From Perognathus longimembris pacificus (Eukaryota; Chordata; Mammalia; Rodentia; Heteromyidae): DNA of 64,000 nucleotides. Each line of letters starts with the position of its first letter. The first letter of the stretch is position 1. Location: contig NC_063181.1 in assembly GCF_023159225.1 (NCBI RefSeq), positions 20,796,073 through 20,860,072 on the forward strand, written 5' to 3'. Both the position numbers and the translations under genes were made by a program. Shown piece after piece: positions 34,771 to 47,612 of this stretch. Under the pieces are notes generated by a model. It was not told where the DNA came from. It did no database searches and saw only the letters and a program-made list of their open reading frames with translations.

Positions 34771-35568
34771 TTTAAATTATATACGTAGGTCACAGGCAAC
34801 ACACAATGAATTACTCTTCACACCTCTTTTTTCCCCATCCTTTCATTTCTCTATCCTGAAGTATTGGCTCCAGATCAATTATTTATTTAGCTAAGAGTCC
34901 TTATTTACACTATGTTCTCAGATAGGACCAACAGGTAATATAGACTATGATTTTCTATGTAATCTCAAAATATTTTCCCTTATCCCCAATATATGAATAC
35001 CATCTTGCCTGGTTAGGGGACCCCCTAGTTCCATCGTTTAATAAATTTATAGCTGCTGGTTCACCATCCTTTAGCTTCCAGAGTTACTTAGGAAAACTCT
35101 ATGAAATAAGTTGGCTTCCCATTGTAAAGAACTTTTATTTTCTTGTTATTTTTCTCTTTTTTTTCTTATCCTTCAAGAGGTGTACAAGATTCACAAAGTT
35201 TGTGTCTTTCTCACCTGTACATGGTGGAACTCAGAGAGCACTCTCAGTCTGCAGATGCAGCTCTTTTATCATCATAGATGAATTATTTGCTCTTATTTAT
35301 TGCCTTCCTTCCATGTGTTCCATTTTATCTTTATGGAATGCTTATCATTTGTACAATGTTTCCTGCATCTATTTTGCAATCTTAATCTTTAGTACAGCCA
35401 TCATCTTAATTGTTTACCAGTAATTGTCATTGGTTGAATTGAGGTTTCATAAGTGATTGTTTCTAACTCAAAATATTCTACTAAATTGCTTCATTGACAG
35501 GAAAAATGTGCTGTGCACAAGTATGTTGTCTGTGTGAAAGCAAGTGTGTTTGGGTGTGATTTTGTTTG
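34771..35568. other. No supported gene
   Basis: AT-rich. A 158-codon plus-strand open frame at 34947-35423 is hydrophobic (Phe/Leu/Ile-rich) and has no recognisable domain. Its composition fits T-rich DNA, so I do not call it. Confidence 0.45.
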
Positions 35569-35641
35569 TATGTATATTTATGTATGTATGTATATGTATG
35601 CATGTGTGTATATATATGTATGTGTGTATATATATATATAT
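35569..35641. repeat. (TATG)n/(TA)n microsatellite
   Basis: TATGTATG-type array passing into TATATA. Confidence 0.9.
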
Positions 35642-35770
35642 GTCCACAGTTCCTGAACTTGCTCATGTGTTGCTGTTCAATTGTAAATATTAGCCTCTCT
35701 TCTCTAGAAAAATATTCAGATTAAGTTTTGAATCTTGAAACGTAAGTTCCTTGTTTGGTCAGTTTGACCC

Positions 35771-36308
35771 TGTGTTAGGTTGAACAATGTCTTCCCACTA
35801 GGAATCTGTGAATATGATTCTTCAAAGGGTCAAGGAGATTTGTGCATATTTATTTAAGGTTATTGAGATGGAGTGATTTTTCTGGGTTACGAAGGCTTTT
35901 ATAAGAGAGATCCTAGAGAGGTTAGATTAAGATTGGATAGTGACAGGGAAGGAAGCTGATATGAGAACAGAACAGATGGGTGTAAGAAAGAAAGAGACAC
36001 ACACAGACACACAGATAGGCACAAAGACAGAGTTTGATGAAGTTAGAAAATGAAGTTAGAAAATGAAGAAGGTACTCTGAGTCAAAAATACTGAAAACAA
36101 CAAGTTATAAAGGTTAAAGGACATACTTTAGCACCAAATCTTCAGAATTTTCTAGAAGTAATGCAGCTCTGCACCCACCTTGAGGTCAACCATGGAAAAT
36201 AATATAATTCTAAACTTGTATTTTATACTGTAAAATAATAAAACTGTGTGGGCTTAGGCCACTTAACTAGTGGTAAACTGTGTCATCAGTCTTAGGAATA
36301 ATACAGAC
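35771..36308 (+). repeat. MaLR/MLT1-like LTR remnant
   Basis: Begins TGTGTTAGGTTGAACAATGT, keeps the typical order (AGGTTATTGAGATGGAGTGA, CTTTTATAAGAGAGATCCTA, a GAGACACACACAGACACAC block) and reaches TTAGGCCACTTAACTAGTGG, matching the general plan of MLT1-type solo LTRs. It contains a 13-bp tandem duplication GAAGTTAGAAAAT at 36039-36051 and 36052-36064. Confidence 0.65.
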
Positions 36309-38268
36309 GGGATCAGGCATTTGCTGTTTTTCTTTTCTTTCTGTTCAGTGCAGTGGGGTTCAGGTGCTCAGGTGCAGTTCATTGTTTGCACTTAGGGTTA
36401 GTAGTCTCCATTGTGAATAAAAGTTCTTTAGACATATATAAAGTATCAGTCCACATTTGGGACAGCCAGAGGAAGTACTCTGCACCTGGCCTCTGTACTT
36501 GTTCAATTTCAAACCAATATAGTTGATTTCCATGCTTTTTTTTTTGTTCTTTTGGTAATAAAAGAAACACAGCATGCTAACATGAGGCCAATATTGATCT
36601 TCCTTGAGGGGATCTGAAGTGTGATTTAAAAGCTCTTCCAAGACTCTGCCAATTATCAAACATTGACCTGGGTCTCTGATTCATTCTTCATGTGTTTGTT
36701 TGATTCTCAGGGGGTGGGGCCTAATTCTAGCTTTCTTTTGGGTCTCAAATAATATCCCAGACCTTATTTCAAAGAGTTATGTGTTACTTCCACAAACCTA
36801 GTAAAGGCAAATAACTTGCAACTACTATTAGAAGTGAAAGTAGTATTTTGTTTAAGGCGGTGAAATGACTATACTAATATAATGAAAGAACAATTTGAGT
36901 TGATTAAAAGTGAAATGCCAGTAGAAAGTAAATAATACAAAAATACAGAAACAAATCAAATTTATAAGGTAATTCAGTGACATACCTCACAAGTGAATAT
37001 TATAGACAAAAATTTTGCCCCTAATAACATTCATTATTTCATACATTCATAACTAAACATTTAAAATAAAAGATGATATTAACATTGAGATTACAATACT
37101 GGTACTAGAAATTTTGGAGGATTCATATAGACTGTGAGAATAAGTGGGATAGGACTTATATGAAGGGATATTCTTGAAGTTTGAACTAAGAGACTGCCAG
37201 TCAGTTGGCCACAGCCTTTCATTTATGCAGGTAAGATACCACATTTGGCCCAAGGTTGACATAATACTTCAGTTCTCTACTTACAAGTCCTGTATATCTG
37301 AGAGGACAGGTGTTTTCTACAAGACTTAGCTTATTGACATAGATATGATCTTGTTAACTTTTTTTGCTGGAATGGCTGTGAATTTTTATCCTCCAGATCT
37401 CTGTCTTTCATGTATCCAGTATTATTGGTGTGAGCTGGCATGTGAGGCCAAGAATGCTATGTTTGATATCTAACTGTAACATGAAATAGTCTTAAGTGTG
37501 CCTATTTTTAATAAAAATCTATGGGATATAGAAGCTGTCATAACTCCAATCTAATATGAAAGTATCCCATATATCACAGGGAAAGAAGACTAAAACTCTA
37601 TTTAAAATTAGACAAAAGATATGAAAAGCTAGTACACACTCTATATGTAAAAGCCATTGTTGAAACATCAAAGATAAAAGATGACAGAAATAATATTTAG
37701 ACATGGTGAGTATTATTTTAATTATTTGCTTACTGAACATCAAGTGTTCAATACTTGTTTTTGCCAATGTATACTGTAAAGCCACTCTCAACACTTATTT
37801 CAGTTCCTAAATAGGACAAAGCAAAGGAAAAGTAGCTATTATTGGCTTTGTCCTTTCAATGTCTACACCATATTATAACATAAAACAAGCCAAGTTACTC
37901 TAAAATAGTGAATACATTTAGCAAGAAATTGTGATTCTATAATTTTTCTATAACTTATTTACACAGGTAAGAACTTTACTAATGCATTTTTACAAAAGTA
38001 GTAATGTAATTAAGAGCTATGCCAATTAACATTCAATCAAAAATTAATTTATCATATACAATTATTTTGGAGGGTTATGGTTAATTAAGACTGAGTTGTA
38101 GCTACCCTTATCCATGTAGAAAGACAAAATAAATTAAAGAAAAAATATTGTTTTCTTGTTTATTATTTTGATTTAAAAAGATGTTGCTTTCATCAATGGA
38201 GACATTCTTTCCTATTTTTGAGAACTTTGAAAGTTGTATGCCATATTCATCAGGATGTTACAGTGAAT
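36309..38268. other. No gene seen; possible old B1-like fragment
   Basis: AT-rich. About 37365-37450 (ends ATTGGTGTGAGCTGGCATGT) faintly resembles a reversed 7SL-type SINE. Short open frames at 36360-36659 and 37519-37794 have no recognisable motif. Confidence 0.45.
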
Positions 38269-38285
38269 AGAAAATTCAAGTGGTG

Positions 38286-38515
38286 CTGGGAATATGGCCT
38301 AGTGGCAAAAGTGCTTGCCTCATATACATGAAGTCCTGGGTTCAATTCCCCAGCACTAAATATATAGAAAATGACCAGAAGTGGTGCTGTGGCTCAAGTG
38401 GCAGAGTGCTAGCCTTGAGCAAAAAGAAGCCAGGGACAGTGCTCAGGCCCTGATTCTAAGGCCCAGGACTGGCAAAAAAAAAATAAATAATAAATAAATA
38501 AGAGAAAAGAAAAAA
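38286..38515 (+). mobile_element. IDL-Geo SINE
   Basis: Plus-strand dimer starting CTGGGAATATGGCCTAGTGG, with B box GGTTCAATTCC, Geo half and an AAAT/AAAG-rich tail. Duplication AGAAAATTCAAGTGGTG (38269-38285) / AGAAAATTCAAGTAGTG (38516-38532), one mismatch in 17. Confidence 0.95.
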
Positions 38516-38532
38516 AGAAAATTCAAGTAGTG

Positions 38533-39640
38533 TAGTAGTATATAACTTGCAAATATATTGGCAAAGTTATTAAATTTTTAATTTATTTATTTGGAGGAAA
38601 TACTTTATGATCATCACACAACTACTTAAAATAGTTGTAAATTTCAGTAAACATTATACATCAATAAAAATACTTTTAAAGGAATCAGCATTTAAAAGTA
38701 AATATGACCTTAGATTCATATCACTATACATCAATGCATATATGTTTGAGATGAGCGCATGAAAATAAATATAATCTTATTTTCCAAAATACAGATGATG
38801 CAATTAAGTATCTAATGAATAGTTAAAAGAACATATTTTCAAATATTTTAGTTTGCTTCACTACTGACAATAATATCTATCTATTTATCTAAACTATAAA
38901 AACAGTGTGAATACAGATTGCTAACTTCTGTTCTCATAAATATTCTATGTAAATCACAAATTATAAGGATAATCCTGGGTACGCATAAATAATTACAAAT
39001 CGTTAAGGGAATAAGGGTGTATTTCTCTGTCATTGAAAGGAAACACTCCCATAATAACATGAAAGTATTTATTCCATGGTAGATGTACTTTTAGTTACAT
39101 AAATCAAAGAGGAACAAAAGATGTTAATTAATTTAAATTCCTTTGTAAATGTTACAATAGTAATAACAAAAATGAATGAATGGTTACGTTCAAACATATG
39201 CATTTCATGGGGAAAATCTTTCATAAAATGGGAAACACTTCTGCCATAGATATACTCAACATTTTCTTCTAAATGACCTTGAGCTTAATAAAATCACATG
39301 AAAGATTTTACCATGCGTATTTAAAGGAAGCAGTTTAAAAAGACTCAGATTGCTTTATAAAATGGAATTACATTTTATTTTTCAAAAATCCTTAGTTCTT
39401 CACTATTGAGAAAGTAAACTGCTCCAATTCAAAGCGGTATACAAGCAACTTTTATGGTCTTTGTTGTACCTGGCACAGTCCACAAGATTGACAAGTAGTG
39501 CTGTGGTCTTTGAGGACTGATTTCTTAAGGATGTGAAGAGCATGAACTTCAGTCTCTTTAAATAATTTCTTAAGTACTAACTTCACACAAAGCCAACCAT
39601 TGATCCAACTATTTAAGAAAGGTCTCAGTGTCTGACAATG
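38533..39640. other. No gene seen
   Basis: AT-rich DNA without supported features. Confidence 0.5.
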
Positions 39641-39735
39641 GGAACTACTACAAAAAAGAAAATGAATATAAATCTAGTTCATTGCTTCCGTTTTACAGAA
39701 GTAGAGGTGGAGAGTTAGAGAACAATGTGACATAT
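39641..39735 (-). repeat. Possible MIR fragment
   Basis: TTGCTTCCGTTTTACAGAAG followed by TAGAGGTGGAGAGTTAGAGA resembles the reversed MIR segment (CATTTTACAGATGAGGAAACTGAGG). Short and uncertain. Confidence 0.35.
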
Positions 39736-40414
39736 GTAGTTTCTCTTGAGAAAGGTAAATTTATACATAGTCACTAGTAGATAAGAAGAAAGAAGTGTTA
39801 GAGTGTCATATGCTGGTGTTTTAAAATTTAAAATTACTTCTATTAAATCTTTTAATATAAACTTGGTATGAGCTTTTATAACATTTATGAACTTCTTGAT
39901 TTTTGAATTTCCTAAGTGATAGGGAAAAATTATTTCTTTACGATAGTGTCCACAACAGAAGTTCATATGACTTTTGCAGTGTGTCTCTTTACCCCAGGAT
40001 GCTTCTCCTGCGGCACAATTTCCAGTTCTGTATCCCATCAAGAAATAAGGCCATCTTCTATCTATCAGGAGCAATTGCATTCAAAAACAAAAAGTTGAAA
40101 ATACTCCAGATTTTTTTTAATCCTATCCTGGGAATACATAAAGAGAAATAGGCAATCAGTCCATGAAATGATGCTCAATGTAACTAAGCATAAGGGAAAT
40201 GAAAATCATAGCCACAATTCTGATGTAATTTTATACCCATTATGATAGGTATCTCAAAAACAGGCTAGTTGAGTTCTGGTATAATCTCAACTACTTTTGG
40301 ATGTGGAGGAAGCAGGATCTTGGTCCTGTGATGGCCTTTTTAAAAGTTTGAGACCACATGTGAAATATAAATTGAAATCTGTACAAACACTTGCTTGAAT
40401 ATTCAAGTTCAAGT
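39736..40414. other. No supported gene; possible B1-like piece
   Basis: A 121-codon minus-strand open frame (39715-40080) has no recognisable domain. About 40265-40335 (TCTGGTATAATCTCAACTAC) may be an old 7SL-type SINE remnant. Confidence 0.4.
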
Positions 40415-40468
40415 GTAACACTTGCTTGGAAGTCATGGGGCCTTGAGTTCAATCCCAGTACCACCCAT
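40415..40468 (+). mobile_element. ID-like monomer remnant
   Basis: ACACTTGCTTGGAAGTCATG then a B-box-like GAGTTCAATCCC and CAGTACCACC: the 3' half of an ID-type tRNA-like monomer with no Geo half. Diverged. Confidence 0.55.
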
Positions 40469-41123
40469 AATTATTATAATTATTAATAAATAGTAATAAT
40501 AATAATAAAACAAATATTTTCTAAGAGTGAAGAGAAATTTTAGATCTTGTTCACAGTTGATAGAAATGTCAATGGAATGGCTACTAGAAAACCAATACAA
40601 TAGTTTCTCCAAAATTATCAGAATTAGCAAATGATTCTCCTTTACAAGTAACTGAAAGCAAGGACTAATAATAGACATTTCTATGTCTAAGTTCATTACA
40701 ATGTTATTCAAAATATCTGAAAGTTTGAAACAACCCATGTGTTGAATGGGCTGGTAAAATGATTGATACACAAATAAAGGCAAGCTTTTTCAGATTGTTC
40801 CAGAATGACTAATATGGAATGAATTCACTTGTATCTATTCCTTGGATTAGGTTAAAATGGCAGAATAGATCCATCAGTGAGATGTACCACTAAGGCCTTT
40901 AGGAAGGGAAGTATGCAGTATCATTTTTTCAGTGACACAGTACTCTAGGGAGATGGAAAAAAAAATACTAAAGAAGGATGGTTGTCATAGTTGCAGAAAA
41001 ATATAAATGTAATTGATGCCAGTTAGCTGTTTGCGTAATAATGGTTGAGAAATAAATGATGATTCAGGTCCTGTAGTTGTTAATTTTAATTTGTTTGAAC
41101 TTTTGATCAAACAAATGCATATC
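40469..41123. other. No gene seen
   Basis: AT-rich DNA; (AAT)n-like stretch at about 40480-40508. Confidence 0.5.
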
Positions 41124-41137
41124 AAAAATGTATTCTC

Positions 41138-41344
41138 GGGCTGGGAATATGGCCTAGTGGCAAGAGTGCTTGCCTCCTACACATGAAGCTCTCGGTTCGA
41201 TTCCCCAGCACCACATATATGGAAAATGGCCAGAAGGGGCACTGTGGCTCAGGTGGCAGAGTGCTAACCTTGAGCGGGAAGAAGCCAGGGACAGTGCTCA
41301 GGCCCTGAGTCCAAGGCCCAGGACTGGCCAAAAAAAAAAAAAAA
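41138..41344 (+). mobile_element. IDL-Geo SINE
   Basis: A full plus-strand dimer GGGCTGGGAATATGGCCTAG ... GGCCCAGGACTGGCC with a long A-tail. Duplication AAAAATGTATTCTC at 41124-41137 and 41345-41358, perfect. It is a good reference copy for the window. Confidence 0.97.
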
Positions 41345-41474
41345 AAAAATGTATTCTCTTTTGTTATAAACTTGAATACCACTCAACGTTTTCCTTTTGC
41401 TATAATTTAACATAATGTTAAGTATTGTAAATTTATGAGAAAGGAATGGTAGGCCAATACATTTGTAATGTGCC

Positions 41475-41593
41475 ATATATATATATATATATATTAAATA
41501 ACAAAATACAATATGAAAAACTATATAAGAGGATATATATGTATATATATATTAAATAACAAAATACAATATGAAAAACTATATAAGAGGATA

Positions 41594-41625
<32 letters not shown>
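41475..41625. repeat. TA-rich microsatellite with a 58-bp tandem duplication
   Basis: Two copies of a 58-bp unit (41493-41550 and 41551-41608), each starting ATTAAATAACAAAATACAAT and containing AACTATATAAGAGGATATAT, embedded in (TA)n. The copies appear identical over most of the unit. Confidence 0.92.
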
Positions 41626-41879
41626 AAATCTTCTTGGAACTCCCTGTAATTTTATTTCTGACAAGCGTGTTATGTTGACTGAACATGTCCTAGTTCTAAA
41701 TATAATATAATATATGTTTACATCTGAGATATTAAGATCTAATGTGTGTGCCCAAAAGTATATGTTGGAAACTTCATCTGCAACATGAATTATTAAAAGG
41801 CACAAATTTTATGGGAAAATTATCAACATTTGGATCACAGAGTTCCCATGAGTGAAACTGAACACAGTATAAATCTTGT

Positions 41880-42000
41880 GGATGGGGCCGGCCCAGGTGG
41901 GAAAAACTGGGAGAGAGCGAGAGAAGGGGTGAAACTGTTCAAAAAGAAATGTGCTCAATATCTGACATATGTAACTGTAACTATTCTGCACATCACCTTT
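41880..42000 (+). mobile_element. L1 3' end fragment
   Basis: Sense-strand L1 3'UTR end: GGTGGGAAAAACTGGGAGAG, AAGAAATGTGCTCAATATCT, CTGCACATCACCTTTACAAT. 5'-truncated and old; followed by TA-rich microsatellite 42002-42060. Confidence 0.75.
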
Positions 42001-42060
42001 ACAATAACCATGTATATATATGAATATATGTGTATATATGTACTGTATACATATATATGT

Positions 42061-43989
42061 TAAAAGTATTTTAGTTGGCATAAATGTTAAAAGCATTATA
42101 TAAAAAGTTCATCCCCAAAGCATGGAGAAATTGAAATTGAAAAAAAATATTGTTCTGATTCTTGAATTGTTAACATTAATATGTTGGAGCCTTTTATCAA
42201 CAAAGGAAAACATAAAATTGGCATTATTTATTGCTAAATAAAATAAAATAAATAAAATAAAAAATAACTACTACATGAAGGAGAGAATATATTGACACAT
42301 TGTATAAAATCAAAATTAAAATTAAACATTTTATTAAAATATATGACTTCTTTTGTACGAAAGCTCATACACTTGGTGAAAAATACTATGTATAAACATA
42401 TAGGACATTTTATTTAACCTCAATATTAAAAGTAATTACTATTTCATTGAACTAAGACTAGTGCAAGTGTTTTGAACTACCTTTAAAAAATTTTTTTTAT
42501 GACTTTCGATTATTCCCAACTCCAGCATCAATACTAGGTCAGATTTCAAAACACTTATAACAAAAAATGGAAAAATCTAGGAGGGAAATATCCCTATTCT
42601 CACTGGGAAAGTACTTCTACAGAAAATTTACATACTTTTGAAAAGCTGTAGTTTGCAACTTAACCTAGGCTAAGTGCTTAATCTATTGAATTTTCATCAA
42701 AATTTCTGATATTAAAATGCAGTTTTTATATTTTATTCTCATTTTCTATCCTATATTTTATCCTGCTGCTCTCATAGAACTTTCTGGAATCAGAAGTCTA
42801 ACATTAATTTATCCCTTCATACCGTGGTTATAATTATGAAGTATTAAGCTGGTAATGAGTCATTTTAGGCAATTTTCTAAATTTTGTTTGAATTAGCGTA
42901 CTTTTTTATTAATGATGAAGAGAATTTTATCCAGTAGTCCCAACAACATAAATAACACACTAATATTTCATATATAATATAATTGAAGTTTTTAATTAAT
43001 AAGAAAAATTCAAAATAAAAAGAAGTCACAGAGCTGAACAAGAATAAATGTTGTGTTAAAATTGAAATATCTTAATGTTACATTTTTTATTATCATTTCT
43101 GATGATCATTTTCATTAAAGATTTTTAAAACCAAACTTCTTTTACTAGACTTTCAGTGAAATAATCTTATATTGAAGATATCATATGATTCCTATAAAAT
43201 ACTGTATTTCTTCGAAATAATGTGAAGAAAAAATATCAACGTGGATAAAACAAATCACTTTTTTCATCCCAATCATTCCCCAATTATTTACCTTCATACT
43301 CTATGGCCCTTCTGGATTTTATTGACCTCTACGTATTGAGGATATGCTTTGAAACAACTGGTGTGATTTCAGGGATTTCATTAAATGCTGACAATGCAGC
43401 ACTCATTCCTCTTACGCAGTTTATATTCCAGTGCTATATATAAAATATCTCAGATGTGTCACATTACAGACAGGTCTATAATCTCCTGGAAAAATAGAGA
43501 GAAATGAGAATGAAGACTAACTTCCAATCATGATTTGGACTACAAAGAAAGAAGTTACTCAAAGTTTTTCTTGTTTTTATTCCAAAGCATTGAAAGTGCT
43601 CATTAAAAATAAGGAAGTTTATATTTCAGGAGTGAAGGACAGAGGAGAAAGACGAAACTTTATTCCTAATTCTAAAAGGTGAAGTAAGTATGTGAGAGTT
43701 GCATGAAGAATTTTTTTTCTACTGTGTAAACGTGTGTCAATCATAAGTATATTACATTATTATGTTAAATATTTTTGTAATATCAATAATGATAATAATA
43801 AATGTTGAAGAACTTTAAAAGCACTATAATCATTTTCTAACAGATCATCACCAGTTTCCCCAAGGTAGTGCACAGGAGTGAAAATAGTGCTTATTATATT
43901 TGACCTTCTGTTTCCAAGCCTATATTATATAGAAAATTATATTTCCAGTTAAGCTAGATTTTTATTCTCCTCATATACATTTACACATC
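42061..43989. other. No gene seen
   Basis: Very AT-rich DNA; (AAATA)n at about 42230-42265. No supported coding region. Confidence 0.55.
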
Positions 43990-45262
43990 TTTTAAAATTT
44001 TCTTTATAGATAAAGTGATGTACAGAGGGGTTTTAGTTTCATATATAAAGCAGTCAGCACATTTCTTTTTTTTTTTTTTGGCCAGTCCTGGGCCTTGGAT
44101 TCAGGGCCTGAGCACTGTCCCTGGCTTCTTCCCGCTCAAGGCTAGCACTCCGTCACTTGAGCCACAGCGCCGCTTCTGGCCGTTTTCTGTATATGTGGTG
44201 CTGGGGAATCGAACCTAGGGCCTCGTGTATCCGAGGCAGGCACTCTTGCCACTAGGCTATATCCCCAGCCCCAGCACATTTCTTATTCAACTTGTTACCT
44301 CCTCTCTCATCCCCCCCATTCTCCCCTCCCCATATCACCCTTCAATGAGTAGTTCACTTGTTTAACACCATATAGTTTTGCAAGTATTGCTGTTGCATTG
44401 GTTTGTCTTTTTATCCTTTTCTCTCGATTTTGGTATTTCTTTTCCTTTCCCTAGTTCCAATACACGTATATACAATATCCTAGGTGCTAAAATCAGTTAC
44501 AATGATATCAGGGGTAAAACCATGGGAGATGACTTTGAGAGAAAAAAGGAAAGGGTACAGTTTAACATGGCATGTTGAAAATAACTACAACAATGATATA
44601 CAACTTGCTTTCAAAACTTGGAGTTTATTTCACTTAGCATCATCTTATGTGTTCATATGGGCTTAGCAAATGGGCTATTGTGATCTTCTGCTACATCTAT
44701 CCTACATGTATCCTAATTATTCCAAATGAGGGAAACCATAGGGTCCATGTTTCTTTGGGTCTGGCTCACTTCACTTAGTATGACTTTTTCCAAGTGCTTC
44801 CATTAACTTATGAATGAGGAAATTATATTCTTTCTGATACAGGCATAGAATGCCATTGTGTATATGTACTACATTTTCTGTACCTACTCATCTACTGAGG
44901 GGCATCTGGATTGGTTCCATATTTTAGCAATGACAAATTGTGCTGCGATGAACATAGTTGTGCTGGTGGCTTTAGTGTGGTCTTGCTTGTAATCTTTTGG
45001 GTAGATGCCCAAAAGTTGGTCTGCTTTTTGAGGAACCTCCAAACTGCTTTCCAGAGTGGTTAAACAAGTTTTCACTCGCACCAACAATGTAGTAGGGTTT
45101 CTTATTGGCCACATCCCCTCCAACATTTGTTATTGTTAGTTTTCTTGATAAAGGACATTCTTACTGGGGTGAGGTAGAATCGCAATGTTGTTTTGATTTG
45201 CATTTTTTTATGGCCAGTAATGTAGAGCACTTCTTTATGTGTCTCTTGGCCATTCTCACTAC
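43990..45262 (-). mobile_element. 5'-truncated L1 fragment carrying a nested SINE
   Basis: Minus-strand L1 3' part. The 3'UTR start reads GATGTACAGAGGGGTTTTAG in plus orientation; a young SINE (44068-44271) interrupts it. The broken C-terminal end of ORF2 lies at about 44750-45262, with [20 protein letters not shown] and [20 protein letters not shown] readable at 44884-45126. Similarity stops near 45262. Frameshifts make it a pseudogene. Confidence 0.9.
44068..44271 (-). mobile_element. IDL-Geo SINE, young, inserted into the L1 fragment
   Basis: Minus-strand copy almost identical to 17126-17329. Perfect 13-bp duplication CAGCACATTTCTT at 44055-44067 and 44272-44284, splitting the old L1 3'UTR. 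The nesting shows it is younger than the L1 fragment. Confidence 0.97.
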
Positions 45263-45302
45263 GTACCGTAACTAGATCACTGGTTCAAAAATATTCTGGG
45301 TA

Positions 45303-45500
45303 GGGCTGGGAATATGGCCTAGTGGTAAGAGTGCTTGCCTCCCATACATGAAGCCCTGGGTTCAGTTCCCCAGCACCACATATATAGAAAATAACCAGAG
45401 TGGCGGTGTGGCTCAAGTTGCAGAGTTCTAGCTTTGAGCAAAAAAAAGCCAAGGACAGTGCTTAGACCCTGAGTCCAAGCCCCAGGACTGGCCAAAAAAA
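45303..45500 (+). mobile_element. IDL-Geo SINE part of the chimera
   Basis: GGGCTGGGAATATGGCCTAG, B box GGTTCAGTTCC, Geo half ending CCCCAGGACTGGCC and only seven A before the L1 sequence begins. Its 5' end coincides with the end of the left target-site duplication. Confidence 0.93.
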
Positions 45501-47526
45501 GACCTCTTTGAAGAGAACTTTAAAAGCTTGAAAAATGAAATTAAGTCAGAACTAAGAAAATGGAAAAACCTCCCATGCTCCTGGATTGGGAGGATTAATA
45601 TAATCAAAATGGCAATATTGCCAAAGGCTATCTACAAATTCAATGCAATACCCATTAATATCCCAACACCATTCTTTAATGAAATAGAGGAAGCAATCCA
45701 GAAATTCATATGGAACAATAAAAGACCTAGAATAGCAAAAACACTCCTAAGCAGAAAGAACAGTGCTGGAGGAATTACAATACCCAACTTCAAGCTGTAT
45801 TATAAAGCTATAGTAATAAAAACAGCTTGGTATTGGCACCGGAACAGGCCTGAAGACCAATGGAACAGAATTGAAGACCCAGAATTAAACCCACAGAACT
45901 ATGCCTACTTAATCTTTGATAAAGGAGCTAAAACAATAGTATGGAAGAAAGATAGCCTCTTTAACAAGTGGTGCTGGCAAAACTGGCTCAACACATGCAA
46001 CAAACTAAAACTAGATCCTTATATATCACCCTGCACCAAAATCAATTCCAAATGGATTAAAGACCTTGAAATCAAAACAGGCACCCTGAAGACACTAAAG
46101 GAAGGAGTAGGAGAAACACTTGGGCTCCTTGGCACAGGACAGAACTTCCTTAACAAAGACCCTGAAAGGCTACAAATCAAAGAAAGGTTGGACAAATGGG
46201 ATTGCATCAAACTCCAGAGCTTCTGCACGGCAAAGGACATAGCTCTCAAGATAAACAGAAAGCCCACAGACTGGGAGAAAATCTTTACCGGACATTCAAC
46301 AGACAAAGGCCTCATCTCTAAAATATATGCAGAACTAAAAAAATTACCTTCTTCCAAAACAAAACTGCAAAGAACCAACAGCCCCCTCATCAAGTGGGCT
46401 AAAGACTTACAAAGAAACTTCTCTGATGAGGAAATGAGAATGGCCAATAGACATATGAAAAAATGCTCTACATCACTGGCCATAAAGGAAATGCAAATCA
46501 AAACAACATTGAGATTCCATCTCACCCCAGCAAGAATGTCATATATCAAGAAAACTAATAATAACAATTGTTGGAGGGGATGTGGCCAAAAGGGAACCCT
46601 ACTTCATTGTTGGTGGGAATGTAAACTGGTTCAGCCACTCTGGCAAGCAGTATGGAGATTCCTCAGAAGGCTCAATATAGAACTCCCCTATGACCCAGCA
46701 GCCCCACTGTTGGGTATCTATCCAAAAGACCACAAACAAAATCACAGTAATGCCACCAGCACAACAATGTTCATCGCAGCACAATTTGTCATAGCGAGAA
46801 GCTGGAACCAACCCAGATGCCCCTCCATAGATGAATGGATCAGGAAAATGTGGTACATTTACACAATGGAATTTTATGCCTCTATCAGAAAGAACGACAT
46901 TGTTCCATTTGTAAGGAAATGGAAGGACTTGGAAAAAGTTATACTAAGTGAAGTGAGCCAGACCCAAAGAAACATGGACTCTATGGCCTCCCTTATTGGG
47001 AATAATTAGTACAGGTTTAGGCAAGCCATAGCAGAGCATCACAAGGCCCAATAGCTATACCCTTAGGAACACATAAGATGATGCTAAGTGAAATGAACTC
47101 CATGATATGGAAACAAGTGATATATCACAGTTATAACTACTTTCAACGTCCTATGTGTATGTGTAGTTTCTATTATTGATGATGTTTTGTATCACCTTCT
47201 TATGTTTGTACCTACACTATCTCTGTAATCTTATCTGAGTATATTGGAAACCGTGTTTACTGGTATTGGAAGTAGGAAATTCAAAGGGAATACCAAATTC
47301 GAGAGACACGGGGTAAAAAAAGAGAAATAACTACAAAAGCAATACTTGCAAAACTGTTTGGTGTAAGTGAACTGAACAACTGGGCGGGGGGGGAGGGAAG
47401 GGGGGGAGGGAGGGGGGCATGAGGGACAAGGCAACAAACAGTACAAGAAATGTATCCAACGCCCAACGTATGATACTGTAACCTCTCTGTACGTCAGTTT
47501 GAAAATAAAAATTTGAGAAAAAAAAA

Positions 47527-47527
<1 letters not shown>
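45501..47527 (+). pseudogene. L1 ORF2 C-terminal part and 3'UTR (young copy)
   Basis: Starts at the ORF2 segment equivalent to 12424 of the plus-strand L1 ([14 protein letters not shown]). A single open frame continues to TAG 47007-47009, giving at least 493 residues from 45528 with no lesion. It contains the thumb/connection region and the cysteine-rich C-terminal [20 protein letters not shown]. It lacks endonuclease and the RT catalytic core, so it has no activity of its own. The 3'UTR has a very G-rich tract at about 47383-47419, then a short A-tail. Fewer lesions than the copy at 10092-13920 point to a more recent insertion. Confidence 0.93.
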
Positions 47528-47611
<84 letters not shown>

Positions 47612-47612
47612 A
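47528..47612. repeat. (TA)n(TG)n(TA)n microsatellite at the L1 tail
   Basis: A compound repeat directly after the A-tail and before the right target-site duplication, so it grew inside the inserted tail. Confidence 0.95.

Noticed and set aside
34947..35423. 158-codon plus-strand frame with hydrophobic stretches
   Set aside because: The composition follows T-rich DNA, with no known domain, splice context or A-tail.
39715..40080. 121-codon minus-strand frame
   Set aside because: No recognisable motif and no gene context; it could be an old repeat or chance.
45263..45302. Possibility that the SINE at 45303 inserted independently beside the L1
   Set aside because: No duplication lies between SINE and L1, while a single one brackets both, so one event is simpler.
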